Shown here: piece by piece, positions 8,032 to 14,846 of the stretch
Numbering within the stretch: position 1 is the stretch's first letter
How the letters are laid out: the number at the start of each line of letters is the position of its first letter
Source: Bacteroides sp.
Lineage (GTDB): Bacteria > Bacteroidota > Bacteroidia > Bacteroidales > Muribaculaceae
Length of the DNA: 64,000 nucleotides
Reading direction: 5' to 3'
NCBI GenBank assembly: GCA_014802325.1
Contig: JAAVCK010000005.1
Location: 1-64,000, forward strand
Made by a program: the position numbers and the translations under genes
Notes under the pieces: generated by a model
The model's input: the letters and a program-made list of their open reading frames with translations, nothing else
Databases searched by the model: none
What the model was told of the DNA's origin: nothing

Positions 8032-8943
8032 ATGATTCAAGCTGAAGAACTTACCGACTCTGTGGCCTCAGGGGCCGCTGAAGCACCCATGACTCTTGCC
8101 GACCTCAAGACGATGAGCTTAGGCGACCTGTTTGACAAAATAGTTAACGACCTCGTACACTTTGCCATATCACTTGCCGTGGCCATAGCCATATTCTATG
8201 CCGGCCGCTTCATCATCAATAAGCTATATAACTTCGTGCAAAACATCTGCACGAAACGCAATATCGATGCTTCGCTCTCCACATTTCTCCTCAGCTTCGT
8301 AAGAATCGTACTTTACTTCATCCTCATAGTCACCGTAATCGGCATTCTGGGCATACCCACCAGTTCGTTCCTCGCCCTCTTTGCATCGGCCGGTGTTGCC
8401 ATCGGTATGGCTCTCAGCGGCACCCTGCAAAACTTTGCCGGCGGTGTGCTCATACTTCTTCTCAAGCCCTTCAAGGTAGGCGACACCATCGAGGCCCAAG
8501 GATTCACCGGCACGGTAAAGAAGATCGAGATATTCAACACCATGCTCACCACACCCGACAATAAGTCGATCATCATCCCCAACGGCGGCCTGTCGACCGG
8601 AGCTGTCAACAATTACTCCACACAGTCATATCGCCGAATTGACTGGACTGTATCCATATCCTACGGCGACGATTTCGCTAAAGCCAGCGAAGTGCTCCTG
8701 CAAATGCTTGCCGAAGACAGCCGTGTGATTCAGGATGTACAGGGAGGTGTCACTGCCGCTCCTATGGCCCGACTCGCCAAGCTCAACGATTCGAGCGTCG
8801 ACCTCACCGTGCGCGCTTGGGTAGCATCGGCCGACTACTGGAACGTATTTTTTGACTTCAACGAAAAAGTCTACGCCACTCTCCCCGAGCGGGCAGGTGT
8901 ATCTTTCCCCTATCCTCAGCTCGACGTACACGTCACCCGCTGA
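8032..8943 (+). CDS. mscS: MscS-type mechanosensitive channel
   Basis: Small-conductance mechanosensitive channel of the inner membrane that releases solutes on osmotic downshock. The 303 residues have the compact MscS plan: a short N-terminal region, transmembrane helices around residues 40-60 and 85-110, and the pore-lining TM3 with the Gly/Ala-rich pattern ASAGVAIGMALSGTLQNFAGG near residues 120-140. The cytoplasmic beta domain follows, with LLKPFKVGDTIEAQGFTGTVKKIEIFNT. The length is close to E. coli MscS (286 residues). It begins 32 bases after the C11 peptidase gene and ends at a strong bidirectional terminator. Confidence 0.94.
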   Translation: MIQAEELTDSVASGAAEAPMTLADLKTMSLGDLFDKIVNDLVHFAISLAVAIAIFYAGRFIINKLYNFVQNICTKRNIDASLSTFLLSFVRIVLYFILIVTVIGILGIPTSSFLALFASAGVAIGMALSGTLQNFAGGVLILLLKPFKVGDTIEAQGFTGTVKKIEIFNTMLTTPDNKSIIIPNGGLSTGAVNNYSTQSYRRIDWTVSISYGDDFAKASEVLLQMLAEDSRVIQDVQGGVTAAPMARLAKLNDSSVDLTVRAWVASADYWNVFFDFNEKVYATLPERAGVSFPYPQLDVHVTR

Positions 8944-8968
8944 TTCATACGTATTACATAAAAACATC

Positions 8969-9014
8969 AAGAGAACACTCGGGATCAATCACGTCCCGGG
9001 TGTTCTCTTAGTGT
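8969..9014. terminator. bidirectional terminator between mscS and trxA
   Basis: AAGAGAACACTCGGGA (8969-8984) pairs with TCCCGGGTGTTCTCTT (8994-9009) with one mismatch around a 9-base loop. It stands between two convergent genes and can serve both. Confidence 0.85.
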
Positions 9015-9034
9015 ATATTAGGCAGGTATGTAGA

Positions 9035-9331
9035 TTACATGTGCTCTTTCAACTTGGCTTCGAGTACATCGAGCTGATGGAGGCCTGAGGCACGCCATAC
9101 GGGCTCGCCGTTCTTAAACACGATAAGCGTAGGCACCGAGCGCACCTGATACTGAGCTGCCACTTCCTGATTGCGGTCAACGTCGATCTTCACCACGTTG
9201 GCAGCGTCGCCCACCTTACCTTTAAGTTCTTCGAGAATAGGCGCCTGCATCTTACAGGGGCCACACCATGTTGCATAGAAGTCCACCAGAGTGGGCTTTG
9301 CGCTATTGATAAGTTCTTTAAAATCGTTCAT
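9035..9331 (-). CDS. trxA: thioredoxin
   Basis: Cytoplasmic dithiol-disulfide oxidoreductase. The 98-residue protein has no signal peptide and keeps the classic features: FYATWCGPCKMQAP with the redox WCGPC near residue 20-24, the buried Asp of KIDVDRN, and the cis-Pro loop VRSVPTLIVFKNGE. The length is typical of short Bacteroidales thioredoxins. It stands alone on the minus strand, divergent from dapA. Confidence 0.95.
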   Translation of the reverse strand: MNDFKELINSAKPTLVDFYATWCGPCKMQAPILEELKGKVGDAANVVKIDVDRNQEVAAQYQVRSVPTLIVFKNGEPVWRASGLHQLDVLEAKLKEHM

Positions 9332-9410
9332 AACGTATTGTATTAAATTTGTCTGTTTTCATTTTTGTTTGCTTTTATAACGCCTCGCCGCGTGTAAAGG
9401 TTCGCGGCGA

Positions 9411-9442
9411 TTTGCACTTTACAGAAAAATAGGCTAATTTTG
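9411..9442 (+). promoter_or_regulatory. dapA promoter
   Basis: TTTG at 9411-9414, 20 bases, TAATTTTG at 9435-9442. Transcription would start about 12 bases before the ATG, so the leader is very short. Confidence 0.8.
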
Positions 9443-9460
9443 TGAAAAATCTCATTTCCT

Positions 9461-10348
9461 ATGGCTCAATCCATGTTTAAAGGTCTCGGTGTGGCAATCC
9501 CAACGCCGTTTTGCGCCGACGAGTCGCTCGACGAAGATGCACTCGCGCGGCACATAGATTTTTTGCGCGAAGCCTCGGTCGACTTTATAGTGGCATTGGG
9601 CACCACGGCTGAAAATCCCACGCTGACCCCCGACGAGCGTCAGCGCACCGTGGATATAGTCAAGAGCCATGCCGGAAACATACCCGTAGTGATGGGCCTC
9701 GGCGGCAATTCCACCCGCGCCGTCGTGGAAGAGCTGAAGCGCACGGAGTTTGACGGCATCAGCGCCATACTGTCAGTGGCGCCGTATTACAACAAGCCGT
9801 CGCAGACGGGTCTCTACCGCCACTTCGCCGCCATAGCCGAAGCGTCGCCCGTGCCTGTGATACTCTACAACGTGCCCTCACGCACGGGAGTCAATATAGA
9901 AGCTGCCACTTCGCTGGCTCTCGCTCACGACTATCCGGGCAAGATAGTGGCCGTAAAGGAGGCTTCGGGACGTCTGGACCAGGCCGAAACTATGGTCATA
10001 CGCCGCGACGCGGGATTTGCCGTGCTGTCAGGCGACGATTCTCTCGCTCACTCGATGATAAAACTCGGTGGCGACGGAGTGATTTCGGTGCTCGGCAATG
10101 TGTTTCCGCGCGAATTCGGCACCATGATACGTGCCTCGCTTGCCGGCGACATCACACGCGCCTCGATAATCCATCAGCACTTCTCGGCTCTGTATACCCT
10201 GCTGTTTCGCGACGGCAATCCGTCGGGAGTCAAGGCTGCTCTCAATATTCTTCATCCATATTTCGGCGAAACGCTGCGCCTGCCCCTCACTCCCGTGACA
10301 GCCTCTACGCGTCAGGAGCTGGCAGCCAATATAGCCGCCCTCCAGTAA
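9461..10348 (+). CDS. dapA: 4-hydroxy-tetrahydrodipicolinate synthase
   Basis: DapA condenses pyruvate with aspartate semialdehyde, the first committed step to lysine and diaminopimelate. The 295-residue TIM barrel has the usual length, with GTTAENPTL for substrate binding near residue 47, the catalytic Tyr of YNVPSRTG near 136, and the Schiff-base lysine in VAVKEASG near 166. It is the first gene of a likely operon: the stop codon is one base before the DUF3822 start, and rsmD overlaps DUF3822. Confidence 0.95.
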   Translation: MAQSMFKGLGVAIPTPFCADESLDEDALARHIDFLREASVDFIVALGTTAENPTLTPDERQRTVDIVKSHAGNIPVVMGLGGNSTRAVVEELKRTEFDGISAILSVAPYYNKPSQTGLYRHFAAIAEASPVPVILYNVPSRTGVNIEAATSLALAHDYPGKIVAVKEASGRLDQAETMVIRRDAGFAVLSGDDSLAHSMIKLGGDGVISVLGNVFPREFGTMIRASLAGDITRASIIHQHFSALYTLLFRDGNPSGVKAALNILHPYFGETLRLPLTPVTASTRQELAANIAALQ

Positions 10349-10349
10349 G

Positions 10350-11171
10350 ATGTCAGCCTCAGCCCTCACCAAAGACATCATCACCGACACCTCGATGTGG
10401 ACTCTCGCCATGCGGCTCTCACCCAAGGCGGTCGACATAGCCGTGTTCACCGACATGGAGGACAACTCCCTGCTCTATCGTCACTTCGAGCCTGCTCAGG
10501 GTTCACCGTCGGCGCTGCGTGCCATCGAGGATATAATCTACGAGAATCCGCTGGTGCTGTCACCCTTCAGGCGCACATATATATCCATAGTCCCCGAGGC
10601 GTCGATGATGCTTCCGGTATCGCTCCCCGACGCCACCGCCGTGCTTGCCGAAGCTCTGCCGGGCGACCTGCGGGAATGGGCTGTTGACCATTCCATGTCG
10701 CGCAACGCATCGCTGGGCTACTGCATGCCCCGGGGATGCGCCGGATTCATCAACCGCACCTTCGCCCCCGACACCGTAGTGCGCCCCCATCTGGGCTATC
10801 TTGCTTCGTATTTCATGACCCGAAGCCAGCGCGGACGTCATCAGCGCATGATGGTCAATCTTCGCAGCGATAGCCTCGACATCGTGGCTGCGCGCGGTGC
10901 CGTTCTGGTCAAGGCCGTGACTTTCGCCGCCAACTCGGTAATGGACGCAGCCTACTACGTGCTCGCGTGCCGTGGCCAACTGGCTTTTGACGACAATGAC
11001 TCCGAAATCATCATAGCAGGCGACGCCGCCATGCGCGCAGGTGTAATGCCCGTGGTGCGCCGCTATGCTCCAAATGTTATCCCTGTGATTTTTCCACCGC
11101 GCATGTTCCGTGCCGGACGCGACGCCACGGCCATGCCCTTTGACCTGACTGTAGCTCCACTATGCGAATAA
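10350..11171 (+). CDS. DUF3822 family protein
   Basis: A 273-residue cytoplasmic protein without signal or membrane segments. It matches the Bacteroidota-only DUF3822 family by its context directly before rsmD and by a pattern of short beta strands ending with a Gly-rich turn (IIIAGDAAMRAGVMP). The family is thought to have an actin/ASKHA-like fold, but its function is unknown. The start sits one base after the dapA stop and its end overlaps rsmD by 10 bases, so it is translationally linked to both. Confidence 0.75.
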   Translation: MSASALTKDIITDTSMWTLAMRLSPKAVDIAVFTDMEDNSLLYRHFEPAQGSPSALRAIEDIIYENPLVLSPFRRTYISIVPEASMMLPVSLPDATAVLAEALPGDLREWAVDHSMSRNASLGYCMPRGCAGFINRTFAPDTVVRPHLGYLASYFMTRSQRGRHQRMMVNLRSDSLDIVAARGAVLVKAVTFAANSVMDAAYYVLACRGQLAFDDNDSEIIIAGDAAMRAGVMPVVRRYAPNVIPVIFPPRMFRAGRDATAMPFDLTVAPLCE

Positions 11172-11707
11172 TTAGAGGTAAATACGGACGACGCCGCTTC
11201 GACGTCCCCACCAACATCACGGCCCGACCCACCACCGACTTCGCCCGTGAAAATATATTCAACATCATCGAAAATATCACCGACATCGAAGGTGCGCGCT
11301 GTCTTGACCTGTTTGCTGGCACTGGGGCCGTGTCGTTTGAATTTCTATCGCGAGGGGCAGCTTCGGTAACTGCGGTGGAGAAGTCGGCCGTTCAAGCCCG
11401 GTTTATTGAAAAGGTAGCCCGTGAGCTTCACGACGAAAACCTCACTCTGCTGCGCGGCGACGCACTGCGCTTCATAGCCGGCGCCACCGCACCCTACGAC
11501 ATTATATTTGTCGATCCGCCTTATAATCTGCCTGACTTCGACAAGATAGCACCCGCCATACTCGCCTCGCCGCTTATGGGCGAGAACACTCTGCTGGTGA
11601 TGGAGCATTCGCGCGAACGCGACTACTCGGAGCTACCGCTGTTTCAGCGTCACAAAGCCTACGGCAGCGTGAATTTCTCGCTGTTTTACAACGGCGACCC
11701 CGACTGA
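11162..11707 (+). CDS. rsmD: 16S rRNA (guanine966-N2)-methyltransferase RsmD
   Basis: Uses S-adenosylmethionine to methylate N2 of G966 in 16S rRNA. The 181 residues show MRIIRGKYGRR at the N-terminus, the SAM-binding motif I CLDLFAGTGAVSFE near 47-60, and the catalytic DPPYN motif near residue 118. The length is typical. The start overlaps the end of DUF3822 by 10 bases. The 3' end overlaps the convergent phosphatase gene by 22 bases, so the two transcripts are antisense at their tails. Confidence 0.94.
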   Translation: MRIIRGKYGRRRFDVPTNITARPTTDFARENIFNIIENITDIEGARCLDLFAGTGAVSFEFLSRGAASVTAVEKSAVQARFIEKVARELHDENLTLLRGDALRFIAGATAPYDIIFVDPPYNLPDFDKIAPAILASPLMGENTLLVMEHSRERDYSELPLFQRHKAYGSVNFSLFYNGDPD

Positions 11708-12351
11708 ACCACCTCAAGTATCTCCATAGGATTATCGACTATCCGGTCGGCATAAGCCGCCTTAAGCTCACGCACCGGCCGGTAGCCCCACGTCACGCCC
11801 ACATTATCCACACACGCGCGGCGCGCCGTCTCTATATCTACGCCCGAGTCACCCACATACAGCACATCAGCCTTGGGTGTGGGACACTTCGTAAGAATCT
11901 CGAACACAATCGACGGATCGGGTTTCACGGGCACGCCTTGTTTCTGACCTTCGAGCGCCGCCCAGTGCACATCGGGGAAAAACCGCGGCACTATCGCCTC
12001 CACAGCTTCCTGATATTTATTTGACGCCACGGCTATATTCACGTCTGCATCGGTCAGTTGCCTCAGCAGCTCCGGAATACCCGGATAGGGCGACGTATGG
12101 TCACAGCCATGCTCGTCATAATATGCCTTGAAGTGTTCGAGCATAGCGGCTACAGTCTCGGGAGTAGCCTCCGAGTCGGGCAGAGCGCGTTCCATGAGTT
12201 TGCGCACGCCATTGCCCACATACGACGGATACACCGACAGCGCATGGGTAGGAAATCCGAGTTCATGCAGCGCATGATTTGTAGCCTCGCCCAGATCGTT
12301 GATAGTGTTGAGCAAAGTGCCGTCAAGATCAAATATTACGAGTTTTTTCAT
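11686..12351 (-). CDS. HAD-family phosphatase, phosphoglycolate phosphatase-like
   Basis: A 221-residue haloacid dehalogenase hydrolase with all four motifs: DLDGTLLNT (nucleophile Asp8 and Asp10), the Ser/Thr-bearing VASNKY, Lys in QGVPVKPDP, and the metal-binding VGDSGVDIETA. The helical cap between residues 15 and 85 is of the Gph/beta-phosphoglucomutase type. Phosphoglycolate phosphatase is the most likely activity, but other small phosphorylated substrates are possible. It starts 18 bases after the tamL stop on the same strand, so tamL and this gene are likely one transcript. Confidence 0.88.
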   Translation of the reverse strand: MKKLVIFDLDGTLLNTINDLGEATNHALHELGFPTHALSVYPSYVGNGVRKLMERALPDSEATPETVAAMLEHFKAYYDEHGCDHTSPYPGIPELLRQLTDADVNIAVASNKYQEAVEAIVPRFFPDVHWAALEGQKQGVPVKPDPSIVFEILTKCPTPKADVLYVGDSGVDIETARRACVDNVGVTWGYRPVRELKAAYADRIVDNPMEILEVVQSGSPL

Positions 12352-12369
12352 TTTTCTACAGTTAAGGGT

Positions 12370-14730
12370 TCAGAATGGATAACCGACGGCGAAGTGAAAA
12401 GTTGCATCGCGGTGCCATCGAGGATGTATCAGCGGCCACGGCTCCTGCCCCTTGGCCGGATTGTGAGCTTTCATACCGAGGTCGAAGCGAAGCAGGAAAT
12501 AGCTGAAATCAAGGCGCAATCCGGCCCCGTAGGCCAAGGCTATCTGCTTGTAAAATTCATTCCATTTCCACACTCCTCCGGGTTGGTTCTCATAGTTACG
12601 TATGGTCCAGATATTGCCGGCATCGACAAACACCGCACCTTCGAGCACCCAGAAAAGTTTAGCGCGATACTCGGCGCTGAAATCCAGCCGTATGTCGCCG
12701 CACTGGTTTATGAAGTCTGCCACGGAGTTTCGTCCGTCATAGCTGCCCGGGCCCAACGACCGCACGCTCCAGCCGCGCACACCGTTGGCTCCACCGGCAT
12801 AAAACCGCTTTTCAAACGGCATCACCGTAGAGTTGCCGTAAGGTACACCTATGCCGCCTCCGGCATGAAATGCCATCGCATGACGGCGCGACAGGTTGAG
12901 CGTCACGCCATAGTCTATCTCGCCCTTGGCATACTGGGAGTAGCGGATGCCGAAGAGCGTATACATACCCTCGGCATCGCGGTGTCCGAAAGCACTCGAA
13001 AGGGCATAGAGCACGTTGCCGGCCGTCTCCACATTTGCCCTGAGTGTATAGACCATGGGCTGAAGGGTATGGTTGCGGGTCAGAGCCGACGGTATGCGCT
13101 TGTTGGTGAGATAGAAGTTATAACTCATCGACACTATGAAGTGGTCTTCATAGCTATAGCGCAGCAGCGGATTGTCGGGGGCTATCTGATCGAGAAAGTC
13201 GTTGGTGCGCTCGGGCAGATACACATAGTTGATGTCGAGCAGACTGTATACGTGGCGGCGGGTATTGTCGCGGTTGCCCCACTTATACTTCCACGCGCCG
13301 CCTCCTATGATACGCGTATATTCCGGGCGCTCCTGATAGTTCATTGACAGAGCAAACTCCGTGGCCACGTTGAGACGCTTTCGCATTCGCTGCGATGCAA
13401 ACGGAAACTCGAAGCGCGGGAATGTGATGCCCACTTCGGCCGCATATTCGGTATAGCGGTCATTGATAAGTCCGTTGAAGTTGCCCGACAGGCTCTCATA
13501 ATTCACTCGAAGGCGCGTGGTGAGCAGTTGCGAGCGGTGAGCCACGTTGCGATGCTGATATGTGACTCCCACACCAAACCCGAGGTCACCCTCGCTGTTG
13601 GTACCTTCCACGTCGAGTGTCACCGACTGCTTTCGGTTGCGCGTCAGCAGTATGTAGGCATCCACAAAACGTGTGGTGCCCGCTCCGCCGGCCTGCACGA
13701 AATCTATATTGATAGACTTCAGTATGCTCAGCCGCGACATAGCCTCGTAGGTTCGGTCAACAGCCGACGACGTATATAGCCGCCCCGGAAGCAGATGACA
13801 CTTCTCTTCGAGCACCGACGGGCGCAGATATCGGTCGTCGCCATAGAGTATCGTGATGCCGTTGCAGTCCACCGAATCTTTGCTATAGGCCGTGGCCTCT
13901 ACCGGCACGGTGCCACCACGATAGTCGGTCACTATCACCACGCGGCGTATATAGTAGGTGGCGTGGGTGGTGGAATTGGCTATCGAGTCAAGGCGCGACA
14001 TATCGCCTGCACGGCGACGCGGCGAGTTGACGCGCAAGATCAGATTCACATCTTTCGACCCCTCGGCTGTGTCGGCCACATATGTAATATAGTCCTTATT
14101 GAAAGCATAGTATCCCTCGTTGCGCAGACGCTCGGTGATAATCACGCGCTCGGCATCGAGGTCGTTGCGGTCAAATAGACTGCCGGGCTTCACGGGAAGC
14201 ACTATCGTGTCGCGCATTATTATCCGTTCGATAGCCGTGTCGGGTATCTCATAGTTTTTCGTCAGCACTCTGTGAGGCGCACCGGTAGCCACGCGGTAAG
14301 TGATGTCGACCTTACGGCTGTCGCGACGCACCACACTATCGGCCGTCACGGCCGCATCCATATAGCCGCGGTTGATGAGCGCCTGGCGCAACTGCTTCAC
14401 CGAGGCATCGGTCAGGTCAGGACTCCATACCACCGGGGGCTGCCCCATACGGCGTACCCACCGGTTGTACCACTTGGTGGTGTCGCGTCCCGAGAGGTTA
14501 TACATGGCCAGTTGCAGCTTCATGAATCCCAGCGCGCGGTGATTGGGGCTCTGCCGCAGATAATTGACAAGCTCGCTCTCCTTCACCGAGTCGCCCTCCA
14601 CCTCTATGTCAGCATGGTCGAGCAGCAAAGCGCCGGCGGGCAGATGGCGTGTCGAACTGCATCCCGCCGCCATCAGCAGCAGGACGGCTGCCATCACTAT
14701 AGCTTGCGCACCCTTGACAAGAGATTTCAT
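12370..14730 (-). CDS. tamL: TamL-type BamA/TamA family outer-membrane lipoprotein
   Basis: Outer-membrane barrel of the Omp85 superfamily, thought to help assemble outer-membrane proteins with TamB. I chose the ATG at 14730 (786 residues): it gives a lipoprotein signal ending in AAGC followed by SSTRHLPAGALLL, typical of Bacteroidota TamL. The frame stays open 70 codons further upstream, but that part is arginine/proline-rich, has no signal and runs across the divergent promoters. POTRA-like repeats fill roughly residues 40-380, then the barrel with the conserved lid-loop-like FYAGGANGVRGWSVRSLGPG near 630. It ends in Phe, as outer-membrane barrels do. No tamB gene is adjacent. Confidence 0.88.
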   Translation of the reverse strand: MKSLVKGAQAIVMAAVLLLMAAGCSSTRHLPAGALLLDHADIEVEGDSVKESELVNYLRQSPNHRALGFMKLQLAMYNLSGRDTTKWYNRWVRRMGQPPVVWSPDLTDASVKQLRQALINRGYMDAAVTADSVVRRDSRKVDITYRVATGAPHRVLTKNYEIPDTAIERIIMRDTIVLPVKPGSLFDRNDLDAERVIITERLRNEGYYAFNKDYITYVADTAEGSKDVNLILRVNSPRRRAGDMSRLDSIANSTTHATYYIRRVVIVTDYRGGTVPVEATAYSKDSVDCNGITILYGDDRYLRPSVLEEKCHLLPGRLYTSSAVDRTYEAMSRLSILKSINIDFVQAGGAGTTRFVDAYILLTRNRKQSVTLDVEGTNSEGDLGFGVGVTYQHRNVAHRSQLLTTRLRVNYESLSGNFNGLINDRYTEYAAEVGITFPRFEFPFASQRMRKRLNVATEFALSMNYQERPEYTRIIGGGAWKYKWGNRDNTRRHVYSLLDINYVYLPERTNDFLDQIAPDNPLLRYSYEDHFIVSMSYNFYLTNKRIPSALTRNHTLQPMVYTLRANVETAGNVLYALSSAFGHRDAEGMYTLFGIRYSQYAKGEIDYGVTLNLSRRHAMAFHAGGGIGVPYGNSTVMPFEKRFYAGGANGVRGWSVRSLGPGSYDGRNSVADFINQCGDIRLDFSAEYRAKLFWVLEGAVFVDAGNIWTIRNYENQPGGVWKWNEFYKQIALAYGAGLRLDFSYFLLRFDLGMKAHNPAKGQEPWPLIHPRWHRDATFHFAVGYPF

Positions 14731-14740
14731 ATATTTCCCA

Positions 14741-14748
14741 CAAAGATA
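14741..14748 (-). promoter_or_regulatory. -7 box of tamL
   Basis: TATCTTTG on the minus strand, only 10 bases before the chosen start at 14730. No convincing -33 box at the right distance. If used, the leader is only a few bases long. Confidence 0.45.
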
Positions 14749-14814
14749 ATAAATATCCCACACACTATAAAAATATATGCCCGCAGCGGCCGCTGAAATT
14801 TCAAAATTGTTGCG

Positions 14815-14822
14815 TATCTTTG
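14815..14822 (+). promoter_or_regulatory. -7 box of the TPR-barrel-ispD-recG unit
   Basis: TATCTTTG at 14815-14822, 24 bases before the ATG at 14847. The -33 position is only weakly matched. The box overlaps an in-frame upstream ATG at 14820, which argues for the downstream start. Confidence 0.6.
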
Positions 14823-14846
14823 TATCTGGAAATACAATCGAATCTA

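Noticed and set aside
12058-13347. 429-codon open frame opposite the HAD phosphatase and tamL
   Set aside because: Spans the junction of two real minus-strand genes and has no recognisable protein features.
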